Origin: JAEUPI01 sp963814435 | GTDB taxonomy: Bacteria; Pseudomonadota; Gammaproteobacteria; Burkholderiales; Burkholderiaceae_C | Reading direction: 5' to 3' | DNA length: 64,000 bases | Assembly: GCA_963814435.1 (NCBI GenBank) | Contig: CAWFCV010000033.1 | Coordinates: 37,346 to 101,345, forward strand | Shown: in pieces, positions 21,852 through 32,581 of the stretch | Layout of the letters: the number at the start of each line of letters is the position of its first letter | Position numbering within the stretch: position 1 is the first letter of the stretch | Notes under the pieces: model-generated | What the model was told of the DNA's origin: nothing | Databases searched by the model: none | Seen by the model: only the letters and a program-made list of their open reading frames with translations | Translations under genes and position numbers: made by a program

Positions 21852-23486
21852 TCACAGGATCACCCGCCTGAAGTCGGCCAGGATGCCGGCGAAATAGGCG
21901 TTGAACCGCGCCGCCGCGGCACCGTCGATCACGCGGTGATCCCAGCTCAGCGACAGCGGCAGCATCAGGCGCGGCACGAACTGCTTGCCGTCCCAGCGCG
22001 GCTCGGTGTTGCTGCGGCACACGCCCATGATCGACACCTCGGGCGCGTTGATGATCGGCGTGAAGTAGCGCCCGCCGATGCCACCAAGCGAGCTGATCGA
22101 GAAGCACCCGCCGCTCATGTCGGCCGGCGACAGCTTACCGTCGCGCGCCTTCTTGGCGAGGTCGCCCATCTCCTGGCTGATCTGCAGCACGCCCTTCTTT
22201 TCGGCGTCCTTGATCACCGGCACGACCAGACCGTTGGGTGTGTCGGCGGCAAAGCCGATGTGGAAGTAGTTCTTCAGCACCAGTTGCTCGCCGTCGATCG
22301 AGGCGTTGAACTCGGGAAACTTCTTCAGCGCCGCGACCGATGCCTTGATCAGAAACGCGAGCATCGTGACCTTGACGCCGGTCTTCTCGTTCTCCTTGTT
22401 CAGCTGCACCCTGAAGGCCTCGAGTTCGGTGATGTCGGCATCGTCGTGGTTGGTGACGTGCGGAATCGTGACCCAGTTGCGGTGCAGGTTGGCGCCGCTG
22501 ATCTTCTTGATGCGAGACAGGTCCTTGCGCTCGATCGGGCCGAACTTGGCGAAGTCCACCTGCGGCCAGGGCAGCAGGCCGGGGAACGCGCCGGCACCGG
22601 CTGCGGGTGCCTTCGCCTTCTGCGCCTCGGTCTGCACGGCGCCGGACATCACGCCCTTCACGAAGCCCTGCACGTCGTCGTGCGTGATGCGGCCTTTCGG
22701 CCCGGAGCCCTTGACCTCGGCCAACGGCACACCGAGTTCGCGCGCGACACGGCGCACCGACGGCGAGGCGTGCGGCAGCGCGCCGCTGGGGGCGCCGGGT
22801 TGATGGGGCATCACCGGCGCGGGCGCGGCGGCAAGCGCCGGTGCAGCAGCCGGCGCGGGCGCGGCGGGCGCCGCAGCAGCCGGGTCGCCCGCCGCGCCGC
22901 CTGTGGCCTCGACGATCGCTACCGGCGCGCCCTTCGACACCTTGTCACCGAGCTTGACCAACAGCTGCTTCACGATGCCGGCGTGCGACGACGGGATCTC
23001 CATCGAGGCCTTGTCGCTTTCCACCGTGATCAGGCTCTGCTCGACCTTGATGACGTCGCCGGGCTTGATGAAGATCTCGATCACCGCCACCTCGGCGAAG
23101 TCGCCGATGTCGGGCACGAGCACCTGCACCGGACCGCTCGAAGCGGCAGTTGCGGCCAGCGTGGGCGCCGCGGGCACGGGTGCGGGTGCGGGCACCGGTG
23201 CGCCCATCGGCAGCGGCGGCTGGGCCGGCGTCGCCGCCGCCGACGCGCCCTCGGTCTCGAGCATCAGCAGCACCGAACCTTCATTGACCTTGTCGCCGAG
23301 CGCGACCTTCAGAGCCTTCACCACGCCGGCGTGGCTCGACGGGATCTCCATCGAGGCCTTGTCGCTTTCCACTGTGACCAGGCTCTGCTCGGCCTTGACC
23401 CGGTCGCCCGGCTTGACCAGCAGCTCGATCACGGCGACGTCCTTGAAGTCCCCGATGTCGGGGACCTTCACTTCCACCATTGCCAT
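21852..23486 (-). CDS. aceF: Dihydrolipoamide acetyltransferase, pyruvate dehydrogenase E2
   Basis: This is the E2 core of pyruvate dehydrogenase and transfers the acetyl group from lipoamide to CoA. The 544-residue protein has two lipoyl domains, at about residues 1-80 and 118-195, each with VESDKASMEIPSSHAG. They are joined by Ala/Pro-rich swinging arms. A peripheral-subunit-binding domain follows (ASPSVRRVARELGV and GSGPKGRITHDDV). The catalytic acyltransferase domain has the active-site motif DHRVIDGAAAARF near the C-terminus. The frame is intact. GGAG lies about 8 bases before the ATG at 23486. The gene is 21 bp downstream of aceE, as expected for one operon. Confidence 0.96.
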   Translation of the reverse strand: MAMVEVKVPDIGDFKDVAVIELLVKPGDRVKAEQSLVTVESDKASMEIPSSHAGVVKALKVALGDKVNEGSVLLMLETEGASAAATPAQPPLPMGAPVPAPAPVPAAPTLAATAASSGPVQVLVPDIGDFAEVAVIEIFIKPGDVIKVEQSLITVESDKASMEIPSSHAGIVKQLLVKLGDKVSKGAPVAIVEATGGAAGDPAAAAPAAPAPAAAPALAAAPAPVMPHQPGAPSGALPHASPSVRRVARELGVPLAEVKGSGPKGRITHDDVQGFVKGVMSGAVQTEAQKAKAPAAGAGAFPGLLPWPQVDFAKFGPIERKDLSRIKKISGANLHRNWVTIPHVTNHDDADITELEAFRVQLNKENEKTGVKVTMLAFLIKASVAALKKFPEFNASIDGEQLVLKNYFHIGFAADTPNGLVVPVIKDAEKKGVLQISQEMGDLAKKARDGKLSPADMSGGCFSISSLGGIGGRYFTPIINAPEVSIMGVCRSNTEPRWDGKQFVPRLMLPLSLSWDHRVIDGAAAARFNAYFAGILADFRRVIL

Positions 23487-23507
23487 ATTCTTGTCTCCGT
23501 CGTTTTG

Positions 23508-26214
23508 TCAGGCGAACAGCGGGTTCAGCTTGTCGGCCTTGAGCTTGTACTTCTTGATGGCCTCGGCCACCTTGGCGGCCGGCACGGTACCCTCCTCGGC
23601 CAGTGCCTTCAGCGCGGCCACCACGATGTAATGGCGGTTGACCTCGAAGTGCTCGCGCAGCTTGCTGCGGAAGTCGCTGCGGCCGAAGCCGTCGGTACCC
23701 AGCACCTTGTAGTTGCGGCCCTTGGGCAGGTGGGCGCGAATCTGCTCGGCATAGGTCTTGACGTAGTCGGTCGATGCGATGACCGGCCCCGCGAACGGCG
23801 CCAGTTGCTGGGCCACGAACGGCACGCGCGGCGTCTCGGTGGGATGCAGCAGGTTCCAGCGTTCGCAGTCCTGACCGTCGCGCGCCAGCTCGTTGAAGCT
23901 CGGGCAGCTCCAGATGTTGGCAGCCACGCCCCATTCGGACTCGAGCAGGGCCTTGGCCTCGATGCTCTCGCGCAGGATCGTGCCCGAACCCAGCAGATTC
24001 ACGCGCGGCGTCTTCTTCGCGCCCTCCTGCAGCAGGTACATGCCCTTGATGATGTGCTCTTCGGTGCCGGCCTTCAGTCCGGGCATCGGGTAGTTCTCGT
24101 TGAGCAGCGTGATGTAGTAGAAGACGTTGTCCTGCTTCTCGACCATGCGCTTCAGGCCGTGGTGAATGATCACGCCAACCTCGTGCGCGAAGGTCGGGTC
24201 GTAGCTCACGCAATTGGGGATCGTGCTCGCGAGCACATGGCTGTGGCCGTCTTCGTGCTGCAGCCCTTCGCCGTTGAGCGTGGTTCGCCCCGAGGTTCCG
24301 CCCAGCAGGAAGCCGCGCGCCTGCATGTCGCCGGCGGCCCATGCCAGGTCGCCGATGCGCTGCAGGCCGAACATCGAGTAGTAGATGTAGAACGGGATCA
24401 TGATTCGGTTGTTCGTCGAGTACGACGTGGCCGCTGCGATCCAGCTGCACATGCCGCCGGCCTCGTTGATGCCCTCCTGCAGGATCTGACCATCCTTGGC
24501 CTCGCGGTAGTACATCACCTGGTCCTTGTCGACCGGCGTGTACTTCTGCCCTTCGGGGTTGTAGATGCCGATCTGACGGAACAGCCCCTCCATGCCGAAG
24601 GTGCGCGCTTCGTCCACCAGGATCGGCACCGTGCGCGGCCCGAGCTGCTTGTCGCGCAGCAGCGTGGTCAGGAAGCGCACGTAGGCCTGCGTCGTGCTGA
24701 TCTCGCGCCCTTCGGCGGTAGGGTCGAGCACGGACTGGAACGTGGCCAGCGTCCGGCACCTGCATCTGCTCGTCGGCACGCGTGCGGCGCTGCGGCAGGT
24801 AGCCGCCGAGAGCCTGGCGGCGCTCGTGCAGGTACTTCATCTCCGGCGTGTTGTCGGCCGGCTTGTAGAAAGGGATCTTCGGCAGTTCGCTGTCGGGGAT
24901 CGGGATGTTGAAGCGGTCGCGGAAGTAGCGGATGTCGTCGTCGGTGAGCTTCTTGGTCTGGTGCGCGGTGTTCTTGCCCTCGCCGGCCCGGCCCATGCCG
25001 TAGCCCTTGACCGTCTTGACCAACAGCACCGTGGGCTGGCCCTGGTGCGAGTTGGCACGGTGGAACGCGGCATAGACCTTCGGCGCATCGTGGCCGCCGC
25101 GGCGCAGCGCCCAGATCTCCTCGTCGCTCATCTTGGCCACCATCTCCAGCGTGGCGGGCGAGCGACCGAAGAAGTGCTTGCGCACGAAGGCGCCATCGTT
25201 GGCCTTGAAGGCCTGATAGTCGCCATCGAGCGTGTCCATCATGACCTTGCGCAGCGCGCCGTCCTTGTCGCGCGCCAGCAGCGGATCCCAATTGCTGCCC
25301 CACAACAGCTTGATGACGTTCCAGCCCGAACCACGGAACTCGCCCTCGAGCTCCTGGATGATCTTGCTGTTGCCGCGCACGGGGCCGTCCAGCCGCTGCA
25401 GGTTGCAGTTGATCACGAAGATCAGGTTGTCGAGCTTCTCGCGCGCGGCCATGCCGATCGCGCCCAGGCTTTCCGGTTCGTCCATTTCGCCGTCGCCGCA
25501 GAAGACCCAGACCTTGCGCTTGGAGGTATCGGCAATGCCGCGCGCGTGCAGGTACTTGAGAAACCTGCGCCTGGTAGATCGACATGATCGGCCCCAGGCC
25601 CATCGACACCGTGGGGAACTGCCAGAACTCGGGCATCAGCTTCGGGTGCGGGTAGCTGGACAGTCCCTTGCCGTCGACCTCCTGGCGGAAGTTGAGCAGC
25701 TGTTCCTCCAGATGCGCCCCTCCATGAAGGCGCGCGCGTAGATTCCCGGCGCCGAGTGGCCCTGGATGTACAGCAGGTCACCGCCGCGCTCGGTCGTGTC
25801 GGCATGCCAGAAGTGATTGAAGCCCGCGGCGAACATGTGCGCCAGCGACTGGAACGAGCTGATGTGGCCGCCGAGGTCGCCGCCGTCGGCCGGGTCGAGC
25901 CGGTTGGCCTTCACGACCATCGCCATCGCGTTCCAGCGCATGTAGGCGCGCAGGCGCTCTTCGAGATCCAGGCGGCCGGGGCTGCGCTCCTCCTCGCTCG
26001 GCTTGATCGTGTTGACGTACCCGGTGGTGGCCGAGAACGGCTGGTCCACGCCGTGCTGGCGCGCCTCTTCGAGCAGCTGCTCGAGCAGGAAGTGCGCTCG
26101 CTGGGGGCCCTCGGCGGCGAGCACGGCCGACAGCGCGTCGAGCCACTCACGCGTCTCCTGCGCGTCGGGGTCGTTGGCGGCCGGGCCGAACGGCGAATCG
26201 GGCATTGCGGACAT
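23508..26214 (-). CDS. aceE: Pyruvate dehydrogenase E1, homodimeric type (three frameshifts)
   Basis: This is the thiamin-diphosphate-dependent decarboxylase that feeds acetyl groups to E2. It reads from MSAMPDSPFGP at 26214, with AGGAG about 9 bases upstream, to LNPLFA. The family sequence is continuous across three breaks. The first is near 25715 (between YARAFMEG and LEEQLLNFRQE), the second near 25570 (GPIMSIYQAQ to FLKYLHARGIAD) and the third near 24745 (before LATFQSVLDPTAEGRE). The ThDP-binding segment begins at VFCGDGEMDEPES. The total of about 900 residues is normal for AceE. Because the gene is essential and nothing is missing at the breaks, I read them as base-calling errors. It is the first gene of the aceE-aceF-BPH-lpdA operon. 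Confidence 0.94.
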
Positions 26215-26366
26215 GCTGGTCTCCTATGGCGGATCGGTTTTTTGACGTTGGGCGCGAGTTTCGCACAAAGCGGTCAGATTTCAAATAGTGCGACTGCATT
26301 TCACATTATGAATATCTGATTGATTCGGAGGGGCCGCCAACCCAGCGTGGCCGGGATAATCCGACG
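26215..26366. promoter_or_regulatory. Divergent intergenic region between aceE and the sensor kinase, with an inverted repeat
   Basis: These 152 bp must hold the start signals for the pyruvate dehydrogenase operon (minus) and the two-component system (plus). The middle is AT-rich compared with its surroundings. A perfect inverted repeat TTCA-N5-TGAA lies at 26302-26314 inside ATTTCACATTATGAATAT, and a related half-site TTTCA lies at 26281-26285. The dyad suggests a repressor or activator operator. No specific regulator is implied. I could not pick a confident -35/-10 pair. Confidence 0.4.
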
Positions 26367-28947
26367 ATGGACCTGCGACCCGAGGCCAAACCGCCGTTGC
26401 CGACGAACCCCACGCTGGGGCAACGCCTGATCGGCCGTTGGTGGCGCCGGCAGACCCCAGCTCGACAGGATCGGTTCGCCACGTTCGGCCCGCTGGTGTC
26501 GGTGCTGCTCTTTCTGGCCGCCATCATCTCGGCCTTCTGGTACCTGCGCAATGAGGAATTCGAGCGTGAGGCCGAGACCGTCAAGCGTGATGCCGAGATC
26601 GCGCAGCAGCAGATCCGTCTGCACCTGATCGAAAACCAGGAGCAGCTCGTACAGCTGGCGCGCCAGATCGTGACCAAGGAAATCGACGCCGACGAGGTGC
26701 AGCGTCTGGCCAGCGCGTTCGGCGCCGAGCGTCCCGAGATCAAGCAGCTCACATGGCTCGACGCGCTGCGCCGGCGTCGCGCAAGCTACACCTCGCCGGT
26801 GGCCGACCCCGACACCCACCCGCTGGGCACCGCCGAAGAACGCGGCCGCGCGCTCAGCGGCCGCAGCAGCGAGGCCGAGTGGGCCTTCATCGCGGCGCGC
26901 GACACGCGCCAGCCGGTGTATTCGCGGCCGTTCAGGGACAGCCTGGGCACGCCGGTGTTCCAGACGCATGTGCCGCTGCTGATCGGCGGCGTGTTTGCCG
27001 GCGCGCTGGTGGTGGAGTACTCGGTCGAGGGGCTGATTCGCCACTTCGTGCCGCCTGAAGTGGCGCGACGCCGTGCGATCTCGGTACTCGACGAGGGCGG
27101 CACCGTGCTGGCGAGCACGGTGATGCCGATGCCGGGCAACGCAACCACGCGCGCGCCGATCGTGCACGACGTGCCGCTCACGCCGTCGGCGCACGGCGTG
27201 ATCCTGCGCGGCAGCGGTTATCGCACCTCGGTGGGCCTGGTCGGCAACACGCTGTTCTGGATGGTGCTCGCGCTGTCGGGCCTCACCGTCTGGATGCTGC
27301 TGGGCACCTGGCGCCACATGCGCCGCCGCGCCCAGATTCAGGGCGCGCTGGTTCAGGAGACCAACTTCCGCCGTGCGATGGAGAACTCCATGCTCACCGG
27401 CATGCGCGCGATGGATCTCGAAGGCCGCATCACCTACGTGAACCCGGCGTTCTGTGCGATGACCGGCTTCGCCGAGCCGGAGCTCATCGGCCGCATGCCG
27501 CCCTACCCGTACTGGCCCAGCGACCGCATTGAAGAAAACTCGCGCCTGCTGCAGCAGGAGCTGCAGGGCCGCAGCCCGGCCGGCGGCATCGAGGTCAAGG
27601 TGATGCGCAAGGATGGCGTGCTCTTCGACGCGCGCATGTACGTCTCGCCGCTGATCGACGCGCGCGGCAAGCAAACCGGTTGGATGACCTCGATGACCAA
27701 CATCACCGAGGCCAAACGCATCCGCGACCAGCTGTCCGCCTCGCACGAACGCTTCACCACCGTGCTCGAAGGGCTGGACGCGGCGGTGTCGGTGCTGTCG
27801 GTGCAGCAGGGCGAATTGCTGTTCGCCAACCGCTCGTACCGCTTGTGGTTCGGCGCCGACTCGCGCGGCCACGCCCAACTCGCCAGCGGCAGCCTGCCGG
27901 TGCAAGGCTATGAGGGTGAAGGGGAAGACACGGTGGACGGGCTGTCGGGCTTGCCGGCGCAGGAGCTCACCAAGGTCGGCGCCGACCCGCGCGAGGTGTA
28001 CATCGAGTCCCTCGACAAGTGGTTCGACGTGCGCTCACGCTACCTGCAGTGGACCGACGGCCGGCTGGCACAGATGCTGATCGCGACCGACGTGACCGCG
28101 CGCCGCCGCGTCGAGGAGCAGGCCGCGCACCAGGCCGACAAGGCGCAGGTGTCGAGCCGACTCATCACGATGGGCGAGATGGCGTCGTCGGTGGCGCACG
28201 AGCTGAACCAGCCGCTGACCGCGATCACCAATTACTGCAACGGCATGATCTCGCGCGTGCGCGGCGAGTCGATCGGCCGCGAGGACCTGGTGGCTGCGCT
28301 GGAGAAGACCGCGCGCCAGGCCGAACGCGCCGGCCACATCATCCAGCGCATCCGCGCCTTCGTGCGCAAGAGCGTGCCGCAACGCCAGGCCGCGCAGGCG
28401 CGGCAGATCGTCGACGACGCGCTCGAGCTGGCCAGCATCGAGCTGCGCCGGCGCAACGTGGCGATCCACAGCTACGTGGCGCAACGCATGCCCGACCTGA
28501 TGGTCGACCCGATCCTGATCGAGCAGGTGCTGCTGAACCTGGTGCGCAACGCCGCCGAAGCCATCGACAACGCGCAGATGCCTGCAGCGCGGCGCTTCAT
28601 CGAACTGCGCGTGGTGCCGCGCCACACCGCCGAGGAAGGTGGCGTGATCGAGTTCAGCGTCACCGACACCGGCCCGGGCCTGCCCGACGAGGTGATCAGC
28701 CGGCTGTACGAGGCCTTCTTCTCGACCAAGGCCGAGGGCCTGGGCATCGGCCTGTCGTTGTGCCGCTCGATCGTCGAGTCGCACCGCGGGCGGATCAAGG
28801 CGCAGAACCTCTACAATGGCAGCCGCCGTGTCGGGGTGCCGATTCTCCTTTGCCCTGCCGGTGGAAATCCCGGCGCGCTCCGAATCCGAATCGCCGACCG
28901 CGGCCCCGGATGCGGCCGACAATCCAGCTGCCATCACATCTCCATGA
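26367..28947 (+). CDS. PAS-containing membrane sensor histidine kinase, FixL/DctS-like (frameshifted near the 3' end)
   Basis: This is an inner-membrane sensor kinase. A membrane segment (LVSVLLFLAAIISAFWYL) lies near residue 45 and a second near residue 295, bounding a periplasmic sensing domain of about 230 residues. Two PAS domains follow, at about 335-450 and 455-585. The HisKA phospho-acceptor His is in VAHELNQPLTAITNY. The HATPase domain has NLVRNAAEAID, DTGPGLPDE and GLGIGLSLCRSIV. A one-base indel near 28815-28835 shifts the frame. Corrected, the kinase ends FSFALPVEIPARSES...AAITSP with a TGA at 28945-28947. That TGA overlaps the response-regulator ATG (ATGA). Left uncorrected, the two proteins appear as one 1068-residue fusion. 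The ligand is unknown, and its position opposite the PDH operon suggests a carbon-related signal. Confidence 0.85.
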
Positions 28948-29573
28948 GCCTGATTCCCAAGAAGGGCACCGTGTACGTCGTCGATGACGACGAGGCCGTG
29001 CGCGATTCACTGCAGTGGCTGCTCGAAGGCAAGGACTACCGAGTCAAGTGCTTCGACTCCGCAGAGTCGTTTCTGTCGCGCTTCGATCCGCGCGAGGTGG
29101 CCTGTTTGATTGCCGACATCCGCATGGACGGCATGAGCGGCCTGGAGTTGCAGGACCGGCTGCTCGAACGCAAGAGCCCGCTGCCGGTGGTGTTCATCAC
29201 CGGTCACGGCGACGTGCCGATGGCCGTCACGACGATGAAGAAGGGCGCGATGGATTTCATCGAGAAGCCGTTCAAGGAAGAAGAACTGCTGCCGCTGGTG
29301 GAGCGCATGCTCGACCAGGCACGCTCCGCCTTCAGCCAGCACCAGGAGCAGGCCAGCCGCGACGCGTTGTTGTCGCGCTTGACGACCCGCGAAGCGCAGG
29401 TGCTCGAGCGCATCGTCGCCGGCCGGCTGAACAAGCAGATCGCCGACGACCTGGGCATCAGCATCAAGACGGTCGAGGCGCACCGCGCCAACATCATGGA
29501 AAAGCTCAACGCCAACACGGTGGCCGACCTGCTGAAGATCGCGCTCGGCGCATCGGGGGCGACCAAGGCCTGA
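28944..29573 (+). CDS. FixJ/DctR-family response regulator
   Basis: This 209-residue response regulator has a receiver domain beginning VYVVDDDEAVRDSLQ. The phospho-accepting Asp is in LIADIRMDG, the conserved Thr in VFITGHGD and the conserved Lys in IEKPFKEEE. The C-terminal LuxR/FixJ helix-turn-helix reads LTTREAQVLERIVAG and GISIKTVEAHRANI. The start ATG at 28944 overlaps the kinase stop by four bases, so the pair is translationally coupled. The kinase is the expected phosphodonor. The targets are not shown by the sequence. A plausible one is the intergenic dyad 2.6 kb upstream. Confidence 0.93.
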   Translation: MSLIPKKGTVYVVDDDEAVRDSLQWLLEGKDYRVKCFDSAESFLSRFDPREVACLIADIRMDGMSGLELQDRLLERKSPLPVVFITGHGDVPMAVTTMKKGAMDFIEKPFKEEELLPLVERMLDQARSAFSQHQEQASRDALLSRLTTREAQVLERIVAGRLNKQIADDLGISIKTVEAHRANIMEKLNANTVADLLKIALGASGATKA

Positions 29574-29647
29574 GTCCGGCCCGGCGCCATCGGGTTCGAG
29601 GCCGCTGCGACCAGCGGCCTCGCGCATTCGGCAAGGAGATTTCAGGT

Positions 29648-30499
29648 ATGGCGGCTCAACTGATCGACGGCAATGCGCTGGCTTCGCGCATACGCGCCGA
29701 GGTGAGGTCCCGCGTCGACCTGGTGCGAGCTCGCGGCGTCCAGCCCGGCCTGGCCGTGCTGCTCGTCGGCGACGATCCGGCCTCGGCGGTGTACGTGCGC
29801 CACAAGGTCAAGGACTGCGAGGCCAGCGGCCTGTACTCGGTGCTGGAGCGCCACCCGGCCAGCCTGAGCGAATCGGAACTGCTCGTGCGGGTGCGCGCCC
29901 TCAACACCGACCCGCGCATCCACGGCGTCCTGGTGCAGATGCCCCTGCCCAGGCACATCGACGCGCACAAGGTGATCGAGGCGATCGACCCGGCAAAGGA
30001 CGTCGATGGCTTCCATGTGCTGAACGCCGGCGCACTGCTGGTGGGACGGCCGGGATTCAAAGCCTGCACGCCATACGGCTGCATGCGCCTGATCGAGACC
30101 ACCGGCGTGACCCTGCGCGGCAAGCACGCGGTGGTGATCGGGCGCAGCAACACGGTCGGCAAGCCGATGGCGCTGATGCTGCTGCAAGCCAACGCCACCG
30201 TCACCATCTGCCACAGCGCGACGCCGGACCTCGCGCAGCACACGCGCAGCGCCGACATCGTGGTCGCCGCCGTGGGCCGGCGCAACACCTTGCGCGCCGA
30301 GATGGTCAAGCCTGGCGCCGTGGTGATCGACGTGGGCATGAATCGCGACGACACCGGCAAACTGTGCGGCGATGTCGATTTCGCCTCTGTGTCCGAGGTG
30401 GCGGGTTGGATCACCCCCGTACCGGGCGGAGTCGGGCCGATGACCCGCGCCATGTTGTTGGTCAATACTCTCGAAGCGGCGGAACGCGCCGCAGCCTGA
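29648..30499 (+). CDS. folD: Methylenetetrahydrofolate dehydrogenase/cyclohydrolase
   Basis: This bifunctional enzyme interconverts 5,10-methylene-, methenyl- and 10-formyl-tetrahydrofolate using NADP. It has 283 residues, the usual length. Visible family motifs are YVRHKVKDCEASG (with the catalytic Lys), GVLVQMPLPRHID, the dinucleotide-binding VIGRSNTVGKPMALML and the C-terminal PVPGGVGPMTRAMLL. The start at 29648 is supported by AAGGAG about 10 bases upstream. It follows the response regulator by 74 bp and precedes the oligopeptidase by 31 bp. Confidence 0.97.
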   Translation: MAAQLIDGNALASRIRAEVRSRVDLVRARGVQPGLAVLLVGDDPASAVYVRHKVKDCEASGLYSVLERHPASLSESELLVRVRALNTDPRIHGVLVQMPLPRHIDAHKVIEAIDPAKDVDGFHVLNAGALLVGRPGFKACTPYGCMRLIETTGVTLRGKHAVVIGRSNTVGKPMALMLLQANATVTICHSATPDLAQHTRSADIVVAAVGRRNTLRAEMVKPGAVVIDVGMNRDDTGKLCGDVDFASVSEVAGWITPVPGGVGPMTRAMLLVNTLEAAERAAA

Positions 30500-30530
30500 G
30501 TCGAGGCTACTCACGAGGCAGTACAACCCC

Positions 30531-32549
30531 ATGTCAAACCCCTTGCTGCAAACGACCGGCCTGCCTGCTTTCTCCGGCATCCGACCCGAGCATGTGACGC
30601 CCGCGGTGGACAGCCTGTTGCAGGACGCCGAATCCGCGCGCCAGCGCGCCGGTGGCGCCGACGTGCCGGCAAGCTACCAGGCGCTGGCGGCGGTGCTCGA
30701 CACAGCGGTCGAACGGCTGTCGCGGGTGTGGGGCACGATCGGCCACCTCAATCAGGTGGCGGACACGCCGGCATTTCGCGCCGCCTACAACGCGAACCTG
30801 CCGCGCGTCACCGACTTCTTCAGCCGCCTTGGCGCCGACGAGCACCTGTATGCCAAGTACAAGCGCATCGACCCGGTCGCTGAAGGGCTCGACCCCGCGC
30901 AGCGTCGGGTGCTGGACAACACGGTGCGCGATTTCGTGTTGGCCGGCGCCGAGCTGAAAGGCGCGGACCGTGTGCGCTACCTGCAGATCCAGGATCGTCT
31001 GGCCGAGCTGAGCCAGCGGTTCGAAGAGCATGTGCAGGACGCCACCGACGCCTTCGTGCTGTTGGTCGACGAAAGCCGCCTCGACGGCGTTCCCGGCGAC
31101 GTGCGCCAGGCCGCGCGCAGCGAGGCGCAGACGCGCGGCCTCGATGGTTTCGCGCTCACGTTGCAGTTTCCGCGCTGGATGCCGGTGATGCAGTACGCGA
31201 CCGACCGCGCGCTTCGCGAATCGCTGTACCGCGCCTACTTCAGCCGGGCCAGCGACCTGGGGCCGCCCGAGTTCGACAACAGCGAATTGATGTCGCAGCT
31301 GCTGCTGCTGCGGCAGGAGGAGGCCCGGCTGCTGGGCTTTCGCAGCTACGCCGACCGCTCGCTGGCCACGAAGATGGCCAAGTCACCCGACCAGGTGCTG
31401 CAGTTTCTTCACGACCTGGCCCGCCGCGCGCGCGCCCAGGCCGAACGCGACGTGGCCGACATGCGTGCATTCGCACGCGACAGCCTCGGCGTCGACGAGC
31501 TGATGCCGTGGGATCACGAATTCGTGTCCGAACGACTGCGTCAGTCGCGCTACGCGTTCAGCGAACAGCAGGTCAAGCAGTACTTCACCGCGCCGCGGGT
31601 GCTGCACGGCCTGTTTCGCATGATCGAGACGCTGTTCGAGGTGCGGATCAGCGAAGAGCCCGCCGAGGCGTGGCACGACAGCGTGCGGTTCTTCCGCATC
31701 GAGCGCGAGGGACGTCTGGTGGGCCAGTTCTACCTCGACCTGTATGCGCGCCCTGGCAAGCGCTCCGGCGCGTGGATGGACCACGCCCGCGGCCGGTGGC
31801 GGCGACCGGACCAGCCGGGCACCGTGCAGACGCCGGTGGCCAATCTGGTGTGCAACTTCGCCGCGCCGATCGACGCTCAGCCGTCGTTGCTGACGCACGA
31901 CGATGTGGTGACGCTGTTCCACGAATTCGGGCATGGGCTGCACCACATGCTCACCTGCGTCGAGGAGCTGGCGGTCGCCGGCATTTCCGGCGTGGAGTGG
32001 GATGCGGTGGAACTTCCGAGCCAGTTCATGGAGAACTTCTGCTGGGAGTGGGACGTCGTCTCGCGCTTGAGCGCCCACCGGATCGACGGCACACCCCTGC
32101 CGCGCGATCTGTTCGACCGCATGTTGTCGGCCCGCAACTTTCAAAGCGCGCTGGGCCTGCTGCGCCAGGTGGAATACGCGCTGTTCGACATGCGCATCCA
32201 CCTCGATCCCTCGGCGGCCGGCCGCGTGCAGGCGGTGCTCGATCAGGTGCGCCAGGAAGTCAGCGTGCTGGCCGTGCCGCCGTTTCGCCGCTACCAGCAC
32301 AGCTTCTCGCACATCTTTGCCGGCGGCTACAGCGCCGGCTACTACAGCTACAAATGGGCCGAAGTACTCTCGGCCGACGCGTTCAGTGCCTTCGAGGAAT
32401 CGGGCCTTTTCGACGCCGAAACGGGCCGCCGCTACCGCCGCGAAATCCTCGAGGTCGGTGGCAGCCGCGACGCGATGGACAGCTTCAGGGCTTTCAGAGG
32501 TCGTGAACCAAGTATCACTGCCCTGCTCCGCCATCAAGGAATCGCTTGA
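30531..32549 (+). CDS. prlC: Oligopeptidase A, M3-family zinc metallopeptidase
   Basis: This 672-residue cytosolic M3 peptidase degrades oligopeptides and cleaved signal peptides. The zinc-binding HExxH site is in HEFGHGLHHML, with the downstream third ligand in the GVEWDAVELPSQFMENF region. The full length, near 680 residues, and the intact frame argue for a functional enzyme. It starts 31 bp after folD and is probably co-transcribed with it. The next gene starts 32 bp downstream. Confidence 0.95.
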   Translation: MSNPLLQTTGLPAFSGIRPEHVTPAVDSLLQDAESARQRAGGADVPASYQALAAVLDTAVERLSRVWGTIGHLNQVADTPAFRAAYNANLPRVTDFFSRLGADEHLYAKYKRIDPVAEGLDPAQRRVLDNTVRDFVLAGAELKGADRVRYLQIQDRLAELSQRFEEHVQDATDAFVLLVDESRLDGVPGDVRQAARSEAQTRGLDGFALTLQFPRWMPVMQYATDRALRESLYRAYFSRASDLGPPEFDNSELMSQLLLLRQEEARLLGFRSYADRSLATKMAKSPDQVLQFLHDLARRARAQAERDVADMRAFARDSLGVDELMPWDHEFVSERLRQSRYAFSEQQVKQYFTAPRVLHGLFRMIETLFEVRISEEPAEAWHDSVRFFRIEREGRLVGQFYLDLYARPGKRSGAWMDHARGRWRRPDQPGTVQTPVANLVCNFAAPIDAQPSLLTHDDVVTLFHEFGHGLHHMLTCVEELAVAGISGVEWDAVELPSQFMENFCWEWDVVSRLSAHRIDGTPLPRDLFDRMLSARNFQSALGLLRQVEYALFDMRIHLDPSAAGRVQAVLDQVRQEVSVLAVPPFRRYQHSFSHIFAGGYSAGYYSYKWAEVLSADAFSAFEESGLFDAETGRRYRREILEVGGSRDAMDSFRAFRGREPSITALLRHQGIA

Positions 32550-32581
32550 GTCGCAGGCGAGCCTGGGCTAGATTGCGTCGC

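Noticed and set aside
21702..24911. 1069-residue plus-strand frame opposite aceF and aceE
   Set aside because: It is antisense to strongly recognisable E2/E1 genes, with His/Arg/Leu-rich composition and no motifs.
23508..26214. aceE as a true pseudogene
   Set aside because: Three indels leave all conserved segments in place, and E1 is needed for the intact E2 and E3 next to it. Sequence error is simpler.
26367..29573. Natural 1068-residue hybrid kinase-response regulator fusion
   Set aside because: The linker sequence is unnatural. The other frame continues the kinase to a TGA that overlaps the regulator ATG, so the fusion comes from an indel.
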